From an uncultured Chryseobacterium sp. (GTDB taxonomy: Bacteria; Bacteroidota; Bacteroidia; Flavobacteriales; Weeksellaceae), in the NCBI GenBank assembly GCA_913775525.1, contig CAJYLH010000023.1:93259-157258 (forward strand): 64,000 nt of DNA, written 5' to 3'. This document shows, in pieces, positions 37,101-46,079 of the stretch. Within the stretch, counting starts at the first letter, position 1. Each line of letters begins with the position of its first letter. The notes beneath the pieces are model-generated. The model made no database searches. It was not told the origin of the DNA and saw only the letters and a list, made by a program, of their open reading frames with translations. The position numbers were made by a program, and so were the translations under genes.

Positions 37101-37510
37101 AGAATGATCTGGAAGCAATGCTGAAAAAATACCTTTCTGTTATTGGTCAATCCGGTGGTACTGCCGGTTCATATACTCCGGATCAGTATATTGACATGGA
37201 TATGCTCAACGGACAAATAGGCGATGATGAAAAATTTCGAAGCCTGTTTCTCAACCTCGTTGTCCAGCAGCTGGATCAGGCCATGAAAGATATTAAAGTT
37301 GCGCAGGATACTGACCATAGAGCAGATATGAAGGTCATTCTTCATAAGCTGAAGGGGACAGCGGGAACGGCAGGACTTTTCAGGCTCTCGGAATGTGTCC
37401 GGGAATGGGAAATAAAATTGAACGGCAATACGGATTTTGGATCGCTTTACCAGGAAATAAGTGAAGAGATCAAAATAGGATCAGAAATAATTAAAGGTTT
37501 AATACAATAA
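34172..37510 (+). CDS. Hybrid sensor histidine kinase with two receivers and an HPt domain
   Basis: A 1112-residue membrane phosphorelay protein. Order: membrane helix (about 10-30), a CHASE3-like periplasmic domain (DAETGNRGYQITGRNNFLEP), a second helix (about 175-195), two PAS-like domains, HisKA with His490 in NMSHEIRTPLNG, HATPase (LLGNAVKFTKEG, DTGIGIP, GTGLGL), receiver 1 with Asp774 in ILMDCHMP, receiver 2 with Asp921 in ILMDVQMP, and HPt with His1058 in LHKLKGTAG. All phosphotransfer residues are present, so a full internal relay is possible. No DNA-binding partner is in the same transcript; the leftward NarL-type regulator downstream is convergent. Confidence 0.95.
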   Translation: MPKKIIRNLQIGVLISLILLIASSLASYISIQKQMENRESFLKSKESISLVKDLLNTLLDAETGNRGYQITGRNNFLEPFDEGRNEYPLLVSNINRLNLSDQHQAKILHELLRTSETMMKGYVLLIENRKRGILMTPDKLVQDKAAMDRCRILVQKFVKYEEAELAIKNKYLNRSSNCTVLFIIFSALAAIGATVFVYIQLKSDLIRRDKLEKDLSYTKEMLEETSSVAQVGGWEANMETGKLFWSQCTREIHKVKKDFQPTFENTLEFYQGKSGERIKDLFTGAIQQGIAFDEELQLLRNDGAEIWVRIKGIPEFEEGTCKRVFGTIQDIDALKKMFLEVTRKEAIMQSFATDVPVPLAMFDKDLNYVAVSSRWRKEFNMDDVELIGHHLFTISPDVPEERKEIYNNALLGKTYINADFPLKVQGKEEIQHYDLKVGPWYLTKDEVGGIIISVQNITHAVKINEELKNAKETADIASRAKSEFLANMSHEIRTPLNGVIGFSDLLLRTPLNEIQIQYLNYINESGENLLGIINDILDFSKIESGKLELLIEPYDVYDMVSQVINVILYQSQKKDIELLLNIEPGLPKTLFLDGGRLKQILINLLGNAVKFTKEGEIELKVEKLAMDDENIKLRFSVRDTGIGIPQDKQKYIFNAFTQENSSISKQYGGTGLGLTISNNILGYMHSNLSLVSAPEQGSVFFFDIEVPYETSEIKEEDHLLSIKRVLIVDDNEANRIILKHMLAYKNVESVLAANGMDALQMLLNGERFDVILMDCHMPVISGLDTIDKIKELFSQRNEVSPLIILHTSSEEHDVINSFRKEDHSYFLMKPIKSEELYKTLNRVEKNSFKDESAVKNTGTDNAPAVFQEMDVLLVDDNPVNMVLNNRMMKAISSRFDLTEAVNGLEALEQCRRKQFSVILMDVQMPVMDGMEATKQIRQLPGYGTVPIIGVTAGNVLGEKEKCLESGMDDFLPKPLKQNDLEAMLKKYLSVIGQSGGTAGSYTPDQYIDMDMLNGQIGDDEKFRSLFLNLVVQQLDQAMKDIKVAQDTDHRADMKVILHKLKGTAGTAGLFRLSECVREWEIKLNGNTDFGSLYQEISEEIKIGSEIIKGLIQ

Positions 37511-37682
37511 TATTTGCATAAGCATGCTGATTGGGTGGCAGGATGGTGATTTAACGCTCCTGTTCTGCCCGTACAAAATTATTTCACGGAATACACTTGC
37601 CAAAAACACTGAGGTTAAGAATTTATGATCATATAATGCGCCTTCGGTTTCCCTGGCGACAAAACTGGAAATAATACCGTCT

Positions 37683-38330
37683 TTAATGGTTATACATCCT
37701 GAGAACTTCTACCAATTCGGGGACGGATCGTATTTTCAGCTTTTCAAACAGCCTGTTTTTATAGGTGCTGATCGTTGATGAATGGAGATTGAGCTGATTG
37801 GAAATTTCTTTAAGGGGAAGACCTTCTGCAAGCTTGTTGGCAATCTGCAGTTCGCGGTCTGATAGTGTTTCAAAGGGAGAACTCTTTGCCGAGCCGGTTA
37901 AAGATTCCGAAAGGATGGCTTCTTTTACATGCTCACTGAGATACCTGCCTTTGCTGAGCATTGCCGTTAAAGCTGCCTCCACCGCTTCACTGGAGCTTTG
38001 CTTGCTCAGATAGCCGCCAGCGCCCATTTTCAGGTAGCGCATCGCATACAATTCTTCATCCTGTGAAGAAAATATCAGGATTTTTAAGTCAGGCTGGTGA
38101 ATTTTTATGTAATCTATGGCTTCCTGAACCGTACCGTTTGGCATATTGACGTCCAGAATGGCCAGATGCAGTTCTTCGTTAAGAATCAGTTTGTACAGCG
38201 ATTTGTAATCCTCTACTTCTGAAATTAGGGCATCGGGCATCAGTCGCCTGATCGTTTGGATCAAACCCATACGGACAATACCATGATCATCTGCTACAAC
38301 AATACGAACATTTAATTTCAAATCCTTCAT
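37683..38330 (-). CDS. NarL/FixJ-type response regulator
   Basis: A 215-residue regulator. The receiver domain has phospho-accepting Asp60 in LAILDVNMP, and a C-terminal LuxR-type helix-turn-helix reads LSDRELQIANKLAEGLPLKE. It overlaps the kinase upstream by 4 bases (ATGA type), so the two are translationally coupled and form a cognate pair. The regulated genes are unknown; the neighbouring chaperone-usher-like locus lies 1.3 kb upstream and is a possible but unproven target. Confidence 0.94.
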   Translation of the reverse strand: MKDLKLNVRIVVADDHGIVRMGLIQTIRRLMPDALISEVEDYKSLYKLILNEELHLAILDVNMPNGTVQEAIDYIKIHQPDLKILIFSSQDEELYAMRYLKMGAGGYLSKQSSSEAVEAALTAMLSKGRYLSEHVKEAILSESLTGSAKSSPFETLSDRELQIANKLAEGLPLKEISNQLNLHSSTISTYKNRLFEKLKIRSVPELVEVLRMYNH

Positions 38331-39061
38331 TCACTAAAGTTAGGTAAAAATAGAGAAACGGTTGTCCCGTCAGTTTCAGACGATACGATATCGATGCTTC
38401 CCTGCATCAGGGAGATAAAATTTTTGACAATCTTCAGACTTAATCCGACCCCTTTCTCGCCGGCTGTTCCCAGGAATATGGGATTATCATAAGTGTAGAT
38501 CCCGGAAATGTACTTTTCATCCATTCCCGTCCCGGAATCAGTTATGGAAAGGATAACCTGATCACCTTCTGTAACGCTGTTTAAATAAATATCTTGTCCC
38601 GGCAGGGAGTATTTTACCGCATTATCAAATATTTTCTCCAATACATACTTGAGCAATAACAGATCAGTGATAAGAAATGCGTTGTGATCCCCTTTATAGT
38701 GAAATGTAATATTTTTTTCTTTTAATTGAGCCGCATATTTCTCCTCTAACCGGTGAAAAAGGTCTATCACCATGATCTTAACCGGTTTAATCTTAAATTC
38801 CCCGTATTGTGTTTTTAGCCAGGCGGTGCTGTCCTGAACCGTCTGCATATTCTTCCGGGCATCACTTTTGATCTGCGGCAACAACTTAAAAAAGTCTTCC
38901 TCATTGATCGTCTTTTGTTCCAGTGCTTCTATAAGCCAAAGAAAATTTCCAAACAGTTCTTTTGGATCATGAGACAATATCGAGATCAATCCGTTCTTAA
39001 AATTGATTTCGTTTTCCAGTCTTTCGATTTTTAATTGTAGGTCGTTCATACAATCATTCAT
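38327..39061 (-). CDS. Sensor histidine kinase, soluble
   Basis: About 244 residues with no membrane helix. A short coiled coil (DLQLKIERLENEINFKNGLI) leads into a HisKA-like segment with His about residue 31 in ILSHDPKELFGNF, then HATPase motifs DNAVKYS, DSGTGMD and GEKGVGLSLKIV. The start is placed at 39061 (MNDCMNDLQ) or 39049; the longer in-frame extension upstream looks non-coding. It is coupled to the NarL-type regulator. It has no sensor domain, so it may receive its signal through a partner protein. Confidence 0.88.
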   Translation of the reverse strand: MNDCMNDLQLKIERLENEINFKNGLISILSHDPKELFGNFLWLIEALEQKTINEEDFFKLLPQIKSDARKNMQTVQDSTAWLKTQYGEFKIKPVKIMVIDLFHRLEEKYAAQLKEKNITFHYKGDHNAFLITDLLLLKYVLEKIFDNAVKYSLPGQDIYLNSVTEGDQVILSITDSGTGMDEKYISGIYTYDNPIFLGTAGEKGVGLSLKIVKNFISLMQGSIDIVSSETDGTTVSLFLPNFSE

Positions 39062-39655
39062 GAATTCAATATAAAAAGCTAAAAATATGCTATATTTTTT
39101 AAATAACAGTTGATTATTTGGCTTTTTTCTGGTTTGTATGCTCAAGTATTTCTAGTGATATCAAACGGTGTACGGATATGTTTTAATAAAGCCCTGATTA
39201 AAAGGTCTGACATTCCGGCTTGCAGGTACTTTTCTTCACCGGGAAGATGAAATGGCAGTTGTGCAAAAATAAGAATTTAGATATTTTTTCCAAGGCTTTT
39301 CTTTTTTTTGAGTTGATTTAATTCAACACATTGAGATGGGCCATCTGAATATCCAGTTTTTTATTTCCGTATTCTTTAAAGTGGATAAAAAAAAGCTACA
39401 CAGGTCTCATCCGAATCGGGATCGGTAAGCCTGTCTTCTGTTTCCAATTCGTCATAGGCATTCTGCCCATTGGTCTGTACAAGACAAAAATCGACGCTAC
39501 ACAGTAGCCTCGACATATTGTTTTCATTTTTTAAAATGGTTTTAATCCCCATTCATAAGGTCATATGATCATCTCTGACGGTCCCATCAATTCTGACTTG
39601 TCCATAATCAAAAGCAAAGCTTTAATGCTGTTGTCTGCCATGACTCCGCAATTGT
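39062..39655. other. Gap without a recognised gene
   Basis: 594 bases between the kinase and the pilus locus. Leftward fragments with Met starts exist but are interrupted by several stops within 30 codons. This could be the eroded remains of a gene, but no family could be assigned. Confidence 0.4.
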
Positions 39656-41092
39656 TTAAATTGCCGTAAAGCTGTAATATACGTTGACCGAGTAGGTGGT
39701 ATTTTCCTTTCCGACCAGACTTTGGGCACCCGCAGGAGGGATGGTGTATCGTATATTCAGTCCCCGGTCCAAAACCGGTGTTCCGTTAAAGAGTATCTTT
39801 TGAGGCGTTTTGGATAAGGGAACATTGACAGAACTTCCATCCACGCCAATTTGTAATAGGTTGGAATTGATGTCGGTCTGCAGGCCGCCTTTCTTGAAAT
39901 AATTTTCATCCGATTTTACATAGAGCTCAAAACTTTCATTATTGGACAGGATAATTTGGTTGGGGATAACTTGTGACTGGCCATTGTTGTACTGGGCAGC
40001 GGTATTAAAATTGAAGTTTACATTTCTCCCGGAACCGGGTATGGTGATCTCCGACAGAGGAAGCACTTTGAGCTGGACAGCCGTATTTTGCAGATTGTTG
40101 ATAGCGTTGTCTGTACTCCTGGCATTGAAGTTCAATTCAAACGTATAGGTTCCGGCTTCAAAAAAAAGATTCTTAAAATCTTCCGCAGACACATACAGCT
40201 CCGGACTGAAGTTGTTTCTGTTTCCTCCTGCCACACTGAAATTAGCCGCGGAAAAATTCTGAAAATCGGCAGATAAGGCTTTAGTCGTGAGTGCGGATCC
40301 GCTGCTGCCTAATTTGATAGCTCCTATATTTCTGGTTCCCGGAACCCCTTTTGAAGAAGTGAACTGAATATTGGTGGCCGCAGCTTTCGCCCATAAACTG
40401 AAATCAACGGTATTCGCGATTTCCGAATTATCCAAGCTGAATACCCGATTGCCGGAGATCCGGTAATCATTCAAAGAAGATATTTCTATGTATTTTGTCA
40501 GCGATGTGGTCATCCATCGGATGGATGAAGGAATGACTAAAATAGTTTTAAAATTACGGGGCGTGAAATCATAATAATTCTGACTGATATCCATGGAGTA
40601 GTTCCCGGCCCGGTAGGTATTGGCTGCAAACTGGGCAGCCGGTATTTTGAAGGTGAAATTGATATTTCCCCGGTTGAACCCTCCGCCGAAAATAACGGAC
40701 CCGGGCGGTTCAAACCATCTCATAGCGCTTGTACTGAACGACTGAAAACCGGGTAAGTACCCGGAATATCCGGTAGCCGGCAGCTGCCCGCCCATACTTT
40801 CCAGCTGCCACAGAAGAGTGGAGGCGGGCAAGGTAGCTGAGGAAGAAGTGTGCGTAAACGATGGTCCGGACACAGACGTAAATGTAGGAGCTATGGGTGA
40901 AAATCCAAAAAAGGTATAATCCCAGTTTGTTCTGTTGGCGTTCGTCATTACCCTTGTAGGTACTGAGGTAAATTCAATCCTGTTAAAAATGTTATTTTCA
41001 GGAATCGACAGGTACACATCCTGCGCTTTCGTGGCTGTAGATCCACAGAGCAAAATAAAAATTCCTATTAGAAAAGCCCTCATCGTTTTCAT
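39656..41092 (-). CDS. Two-domain tip-adhesin-like protein of the pilus locus
   Basis: A 478-residue exported protein (signal MKTMRAFLIGIFILLCG, cleavage near TKA-QD). The N-terminal part of about 310 residues is a beta-rich domain with no recognised family. The C-terminal part of about 125 residues aligns by eye with the pilin-like proteins of this locus: VNFNFNTAAQYNNGQSQ against VDFNYATAADYNSDQT, and RGLNIRYTIPPAGAQ against LTLNLDYTIPAAKSS, ending SVNVYYSFTAI. This is the layout of a two-domain tip adhesin. It is the last gene of the chaperone-usher-adhesin operon, 10 bases after the usher-like gene. What it binds is unknown. Confidence 0.75.
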   Translation of the reverse strand: MKTMRAFLIGIFILLCGSTATKAQDVYLSIPENNIFNRIEFTSVPTRVMTNANRTNWDYTFFGFSPIAPTFTSVSGPSFTHTSSSATLPASTLLWQLESMGGQLPATGYSGYLPGFQSFSTSAMRWFEPPGSVIFGGGFNRGNINFTFKIPAAQFAANTYRAGNYSMDISQNYYDFTPRNFKTILVIPSSIRWMTTSLTKYIEISSLNDYRISGNRVFSLDNSEIANTVDFSLWAKAAATNIQFTSSKGVPGTRNIGAIKLGSSGSALTTKALSADFQNFSAANFSVAGGNRNNFSPELYVSAEDFKNLFFEAGTYTFELNFNARSTDNAINNLQNTAVQLKVLPLSEITIPGSGRNVNFNFNTAAQYNNGQSQVIPNQIILSNNESFELYVKSDENYFKKGGLQTDINSNLLQIGVDGSSVNVPLSKTPQKILFNGTPVLDRGLNIRYTIPPAGAQSLVGKENTTYSVNVYYSFTAI

Positions 41093-41102
41093 ACTTTTAA
41101 AT

Positions 41103-43904
41103 TTAAAACTTTTTCACCTTTATTACGGTGTCTTTCTTCTTATATTCGAAAACCACGGTTGTTGAATATCCTTCTTTGGTCACCTTAATCGTTTGGGCAG
41201 GTTGTATATAGCTGTATTTGTCATTTTCAATATAGAGGTTGTATATTCCGTCTTTCAGGAAAAACTCGAACTCATTTTTCTGGTTCACCACAGCGGTATA
41301 GATTTTACCATCCTCACCTTTGGCATATACTACGATGCCGGTTACATCCGTTTCCAGATCATCGTAGGCCTGCTTAACCTCTGTTAATTTCCCGCTCACC
41401 CGGATGTTTTTCACAAGGCCTATTTTCCGGTTGATATTGCTGTTGACCATCATTACAGGATCCATCATCAATCGGGCACCCGCACTTTCGTTCACCTTCA
41501 GGGTATACATGCCTTCAGGCACATTCTGGAAAACTACTTTTCCGTTCTTATCGGTTAAGGCAACAAAATTATCCAGTTTCACGATTTCATTGGCAAGGAC
41601 CGGTTCACCGGTATCCAGGAGTCCGTTGGAATTTTTATCTTCAAACAACTGGAACGTCACTTTATGATTTCCAGAAGCCGTAGCATTGGCAAAATATTTT
41701 TTAATTCCCACTCTGAACTGGTAATAATTGCCGCTGCTTGCATACTCAGCCGTAGATTTATAACCGGAAAAATTAAAATACCCTGTGGTTGACCAGGAAG
41801 GTGAAATCTTATATTCCAGGTTCCCACTCACATTGCTGTTCAAGTTCTTATAAAGTTCCGAATAGGAAGTTCCGGCGGAAAGAGATCCGGTCAGATGAGT
41901 GTTCATCATCTGGAAATTATACGAGGCATATACATTGTAGTTGGCGAAATTACGGTCTGTATTGTAATAAGAAGTCAGGTCATAGACATTGGTGGCGTTC
42001 CATTGGGCGGTTCCGTTAAGGGAGAAAGATTTATACCGGTAAGATAGGGTTGTTTTCAGGCTGTTGAACCAGTCCGGGTTACTATCCGCTTTGGAATATG
42101 AATATTCTGCTGTCAGGTTCAATGAGTGAGCTCCCAATATAGCGCTGATATTGGTCTCCAGACGGTATGAAAAAAGTTCATGCGAGGTATAAAAACTGGC
42201 TGTTTTTTGTCTTTCAATCTTAGGAGACATCAGGAAATTCCAATTCTTTACAGAAAACTGGTACCCTGAAGCCAAAGCTTCCGTACTGTTGAAATAATAC
42301 CGCAGGTTAGCCGTATTCCCAGCCTGGATGGGCACATTCTGGAAGCTCAGGAACTCGGGATCTACCTGCGAATTCTGGTATTGTATGAAAGCCCGCTGTG
42401 AATCCGAAAACTGGCGGCCGATCCGCTGATTGGAAATCAGAGATCCCCTTTTGATCCCTGCATAGCTTTTGGTGGCAAAGGAATTAACGGATTGTATTTC
42501 CCATTTTCCTATTTTTCCCTCGTAATGGGCTCCCATTAAAGCGCCTTCGTTCTCATCTTGGTTCGAAAGGCCTTTCTCATGGCTCAGGCCCACTTCTGCC
42601 CGGACGGTGTTTTTATCGTTAATTACAAATGATGATACTGCATTGGCCACTTGGGTATCTATGTTAAAGCGCGGGTCATGGTCGAACAGGTAAGATACTT
42701 TCCCATTGAAAGATGTGCCATTCCCAAAACCATATTTGGCTCCTGCCATGGTAGATCCTTTGATCTGCTGGAAATAGGTACCGTACAGGTTATAATTATT
42801 TTCCAAAGCAAGAACTTCAATCTGATTATTTTTACCCAATTGGGTCGCAACTTTCCCGCCTCTCCCGAAAACCGGGTAGTCGTAATCGTTACTGTTTACA
42901 TTGCCTACGCGTAACAGCGTATTTTTTCTCTGTAGTTCCAGCCAGGTATCATATATGTTATAACGGCCATCAAGATAGTAATCCGCACCTATATTGAAGC
43001 GTGATTTCAGATTGTCAGTGATCCGGAATGCTGTATTCCCTCTCAATTGGACATAATCAAAGCCCGAGCTGTTTTCATTATAGCTCATTTCCGCAAAATT
43101 ACTTCCGTTCATCGCCTCGTTTCCCCGCGCAACCTGTCTGTTGTGAGATAGAATGACTAAGTAGAGGGTGTTGCTGCCCACGATGGTATTGTCAAGCAGG
43201 TCTGTGGCAGTTGCATTGATATTAAATTCCGGATAAAGCGTATTCTGTTTTCTGACCCTGATTTTGATCTCTACCGTTTGTTTTTCCAAACCTTCCAGAG
43301 AGACGGTTGGCTGGTTGGGCATCATTTCCAAACCATCGGGAATGGACTGCAAATCAATCCTGACGGTCCGTTTGCTGTAGCCCTGGTTTTCTACCATCAG
43401 CATGATGGAGGATTCAGTTACCGCAGGATTAATGAAATTTTCATAGGTCGCCGTATAAATGGCGATGTTTTTATTCTCTTCTTTGTTGACGAAGAATGAG
43501 GCACTTTCACTTCCGTTGACCGTCGGACTGGTATACGAAACCTGGAATCTGATCTCATTGGATCTCAGTTTCATGAAATCTACGTTAGCGATCAGTTTCA
43601 CAGGAAGATTTTTAGACTGACCTGCTCCTAACGTAAAGCTGTTTTGGGGATAGAAAAGCAATCCGGGGTATTTTTCCCCAGGGATGATATTCTGAATGGT
43701 AATTTCTTCCGGACTTTTATTCTCAATAACCAGGAAATTAGCAAAAGTAGACCCCTTCTCAACAGCCACACTGTCATTTTCAAAATGGATCCGGATATCC
43801 TTATTTCCCTGGGCAAAAGCCAGTGAAGAGTGCAGGAGAACAAATGCAAAACATAAGATTGTTCTCCTCAGGACTGATATCGATATGCCATTTTGTGGTT
43901 TCAA
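41103..43904 (-). CDS. Usher-like outer-membrane barrel protein
   Basis: A 933-residue exported protein (signal ending LAFAQ). Residues about 32-250 form two or more Ig-like NEW3-type domains (TIQNIIPGEKYPGLLFYPQN). Then a long beta-barrel region of alternating aromatic strands (about 270-730), then an SdrD/Cna-B-like domain (FEDKNSNGLLDTGEPVLANE, VPEGMYTLKVNE) and a second beta domain. It lies between a PapD-like chaperone and an adhesin-like protein with 10-base gaps on both sides, the position of an usher. It differs from classical PapC/FimD ushers in having extra N-terminal Ig-like domains. The usher role is inferred from context and barrel character. Confidence 0.72.
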   Translation of the reverse strand: MKPQNGISISVLRRTILCFAFVLLHSSLAFAQGNKDIRIHFENDSVAVEKGSTFANFLVIENKSPEEITIQNIIPGEKYPGLLFYPQNSFTLGAGQSKNLPVKLIANVDFMKLRSNEIRFQVSYTSPTVNGSESASFFVNKEENKNIAIYTATYENFINPAVTESSIMLMVENQGYSKRTVRIDLQSIPDGLEMMPNQPTVSLEGLEKQTVEIKIRVRKQNTLYPEFNINATATDLLDNTIVGSNTLYLVILSHNRQVARGNEAMNGSNFAEMSYNENSSGFDYVQLRGNTAFRITDNLKSRFNIGADYYLDGRYNIYDTWLELQRKNTLLRVGNVNSNDYDYPVFGRGGKVATQLGKNNQIEVLALENNYNLYGTYFQQIKGSTMAGAKYGFGNGTSFNGKVSYLFDHDPRFNIDTQVANAVSSFVINDKNTVRAEVGLSHEKGLSNQDENEGALMGAHYEGKIGKWEIQSVNSFATKSYAGIKRGSLISNQRIGRQFSDSQRAFIQYQNSQVDPEFLSFQNVPIQAGNTANLRYYFNSTEALASGYQFSVKNWNFLMSPKIERQKTASFYTSHELFSYRLETNISAILGAHSLNLTAEYSYSKADSNPDWFNSLKTTLSYRYKSFSLNGTAQWNATNVYDLTSYYNTDRNFANYNVYASYNFQMMNTHLTGSLSAGTSYSELYKNLNSNVSGNLEYKISPSWSTTGYFNFSGYKSTAEYASSGNYYQFRVGIKKYFANATASGNHKVTFQLFEDKNSNGLLDTGEPVLANEIVKLDNFVALTDKNGKVVFQNVPEGMYTLKVNESAGARLMMDPVMMVNSNINRKIGLVKNIRVSGKLTEVKQAYDDLETDVTGIVVYAKGEDGKIYTAVVNQKNEFEFFLKDGIYNLYIENDKYSYIQPAQTIKVTKEGYSTTVVFEYKKKDTVIKVKKF

Positions 43905-43914
43905 GACTTAATTT

Positions 43915-44715
43915 TTAAAATTTAAAGTTTTTTTCGCCTACGCGTACATCATTGGATTCTGCCATTTTGATAATCGCCACCCCAAGGAAGTTCCCTGAAA
44001 TATTTTCCGGTAAAGAAAACTGAACGGTCTGATTGGTATCCGGAAGCATGGAGATGGAAATGGCAGGTAATTTAACTTCCTTACCGCTGTCTGTGTCGGT
44101 AAGTTCAAACGCAACGCTGGCATCATTGATGGTGTTCCCGTCATTATGGATGCTTACCGCGACTTTTCTGTTCGCTGTATTCCCACTGCTTACCTCGGCA
44201 ATATTGGTAATGTCCAGGCTTTTTACACGGTTCCCCGGCGGAGTATAAAAGATATGGAGCCCCACCTCAAATAAGGTGATGATACCAATCCCGTTCTGAA
44301 TACGTGCCTGGTCTGCCTGTTGAGGAAGCTGGGTGAAAAACAGCATGCTGTTGGTAACGGCAGATTGGGATGCATTGGCCGGGATCTGCATGGTTACTGC
44401 AATCTCCTTTGTACTTCTCGCAGGAACTGTTACCGTGTTTTCTAAGGTGGATATCCAGGAAGCATTGGACGTTTTCGAACTGCCTGCATCAAGGTAAACC
44501 TTATTGCCGTCTTCTTCTCTGGCCCAGTCTTTATAGTTGAGGTTAAAAACATAATCCTTATCCGAGCTGTTTTGAAGCGTAACGGTCTGTGTTACTTTTT
44601 CTCCCGGGTTACCGGTAAAGAACAGGCGGGTAGGCGACATAGAGATACTTTGTGCCAGAACTGAGGATGATCCTGCAAGGATAAAGAAAATGAAAAGGTG
44701 AATAAAGGTGCGCAT
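43915..44715 (-). CDS. PapD-like periplasmic pilus chaperone
   Basis: A 266-residue exported protein with signal cleavage near VLAQS. Two Ig-like domains are seen. The first has the opening strand SISMSPTRLFFTGNPGEKVT and the donor-type strand before VTNSMLFFTQLP, and the second reads IHNDGNTINDASVAFELTD. The general pattern fits PapD-like chaperones. It is the first gene of the usher-adhesin operon, with a TAGTTTTG promoter box 26 bases upstream. It follows the last pilin gene by 74 bases with no terminator between, so pilin transcripts may also read into it. Confidence 0.8.
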   Translation of the reverse strand: MRTFIHLFIFFILAGSSSVLAQSISMSPTRLFFTGNPGEKVTQTVTLQNSSDKDYVFNLNYKDWAREEDGNKVYLDAGSSKTSNASWISTLENTVTVPARSTKEIAVTMQIPANASQSAVTNSMLFFTQLPQQADQARIQNGIGIITLFEVGLHIFYTPPGNRVKSLDITNIAEVSSGNTANRKVAVSIHNDGNTINDASVAFELTDTDSGKEVKLPAISISMLPDTNQTVQFSLPENISGNFLGVAIIKMAESNDVRVGEKNFKF

Positions 44716-44740
44716 GGTGTAAATTTTTAATAAAGATTTG

Positions 44741-44748
44741 CAAAACTA
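44741..44748 (-). promoter_or_regulatory. TAGTTTTG -7 element for the chaperone-usher-adhesin operon
   Basis: A TAnnTTTG match on the minus strand 26 bases before the chaperone start. A -33 partner at the usual spacing is not clear. Confidence 0.5.
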
Positions 44749-44789
44749 CTGAAAAACACAATAATAGAATCTTTATTGACTAAAAAATA

Positions 44790-45335
44790 TTATAAAGCTG
44801 TAGCGGTATACGTTACGGTTTGCGTATACGTTCCTGCCGGTTTCCCTAAAATATCAGAAGATGATGATTTTGCGGCTGGAATGGTGTAGTCCAGGTTCAG
44901 GGTTAAAGCACTTCCCAGCGGAGCGTTGGAGACTAAAGTCTGATCCGTTGCAGATAAAACCACAGCGCTTTTTGTTCCGCCCATAGTTCCTGAAGCAGCA
45001 GCGGCTTTGATGGTCAGGACATTGACAGGGATCAGGTTGGTTCCACTGACGAAACTTGCCCCTCCTGCCTTTACTTTTACATTAAAGTTCTTCGTTGAAG
45101 TCACTTTTAACGAGTTGGCTTTGGTAATGGTCTGGTCAGAGTTGTAGTCTGCTGCGGTAGCATAGTTGAAGTCAACCGTATTTCCGATGGCTGTACTTCC
45201 TGCATCGATAGAGATGACATCGTTCAGGGTAATGTTTACCGTTGTGGTTGCAGTCGTATTCTGAGCCTGGGCATTATTCGTTCCTAAGATGAAAGCTGTG
45301 ATCGTTAAGGCTGCTATGGCGATTTGTTTTGTCAT
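44790..45335 (-). CDS. Pilin-like protein, copy A
   Basis: A 181-residue exported protein. The signal peptide MTKQIAIAALTITAFILG is cleaved near AQA-QN (residue 24). The mature N-terminus TTATTTVNITLNDVI is an alternating strand suited to donor-strand exchange, and the C-terminus GTYTQTVTYTATAL is like that of SCPU (spore coat U/CsuA-type) pilins. It differs from copy D at one residue (Ser for Asn in FVSGTN) while many codons differ synonymously. It is nearest to the chaperone gene. It has its own promoter copy upstream and no terminator before the chaperone operon. Confidence 0.78.
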   Translation of the reverse strand: MTKQIAIAALTITAFILGTNNAQAQNTTATTTVNITLNDVISIDAGSTAIGNTVDFNYATAADYNSDQTITKANSLKVTSTKNFNVKVKAGGASFVSGTNLIPVNVLTIKAAAASGTMGGTKSAVVLSATDQTLVSNAPLGSALTLNLDYTIPAAKSSSSDILGKPAGTYTQTVTYTATAL

Positions 45336-45388
45336 GATCGTATTATTTTATTTTTTATTATTGATTAATTGTCCTCTTTTGAACAATA

Positions 45389-45457
45389 CAAATCTACGGC
45401 GGCGGTAAAAGTTTCTCTGTAGTGGAACATGGAAGTTGGTGTAGTAAAATAACTACA
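45389..45457 (-). promoter_or_regulatory. Promoter region of pilin copy A: TAGATTTG plus TGTAGT-N6-ACTACA palindrome
   Basis: TAGATTTG (minus strand, 45389-45396) lies 54 bases before the start codon. Farther upstream is a perfect palindrome, arms 45440-45445 and 45452-45457, with a further TGTAGT half-site between. The same arrangement recurs before copies C and D. Confidence 0.65.
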
Positions 45458-45480
45458 GGATGAACCGTTGGATTTACATG

Positions 45481-45510
45481 CGCCCTCAACACTTCAAAGT
45501 GTTGAGGGCG
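45481..45510 (-). terminator. Perfect hairpin after pilin copy B
   Basis: 14-pair stem (CGCCCTCAACACTT and its complement) with a two-base loop, 24 bases downstream of the copy B stop. No T-run follows on the minus strand, so termination efficiency is uncertain. The stem sequence recurs near 46919 and 47817. Confidence 0.6.
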
Positions 45511-45533
45511 TCCATATAATTGCTGTGTTTTTA

Positions 45534-46079
45534 TTATAAAGCTGTAGCGGTATACGTTACGGTTTGCGTATACGTTCCGGCCGGTTTTCCTAAGATATCA
45601 GAAGATGATGATTTCGCTGCGGGGATCGTGTAGTCCAGGTTCAGGGTCAATGCGCTTCCCAGCGGAGCGTTGGAGACTAAAGTCTGATCCGTTGCTGATA
45701 AAACCACAGCGCTTTTTGTTCCGCCCATGGTTCCGGCAGCTGTAGCAGCCTTGATGGTCAGGACATTGACAGGGATCAGGTTGCTTCCGTTAACGAAGCT
45801 TGCTCCTCCTGCTTTTACTTTCACATTAAAGTTCTTTGTAGAAGTCACTTTTAACGAGTTGGCTTTGGTAACCGTCTGATCAGAGTTATAATCTGCAGCG
45901 GTAGCATAGTTGAAGGCAACGGTATTCCCAATGGCTGTACTTCCTGCATCGATAGAGATGACATCATTCAGGGTAATATTTACAGTTGTGGTAGCAGTCG
46001 TATTCTGAGCCTGGGCATTATTGGTTCCTGATATGAAGGCTCCGATAGTTAAGGCTGCAATGGCGATTTGTCTAGTCAT
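45534..46079 (-). CDS. Pilin-like protein, copy B
   Basis: A 181-residue paralogue of copies A, C and D, with the most changes among the four: MTRQIAIAALTIGAFISG in the signal, VAFNYATAADY, QTVTKA, FVNGSN and AATAAGT. All cluster features (N-terminal alternating strand, conserved YTATAL end) are kept. Its upstream region lacks the TAGATTTG box found before the other copies, because about 60 bases are missing between GAACAA and the palindrome remnant. It may therefore be silent, or depend on readthrough from copy C. Confidence 0.76.
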   Translation of the reverse strand: MTRQIAIAALTIGAFISGTNNAQAQNTTATTTVNITLNDVISIDAGSTAIGNTVAFNYATAADYNSDQTVTKANSLKVTSTKNFNVKVKAGGASFVNGSNLIPVNVLTIKAATAAGTMGGTKSAVVLSATDQTLVSNAPLGSALTLNLDYTIPAAKSSSSDILGKPAGTYTQTVTYTATAL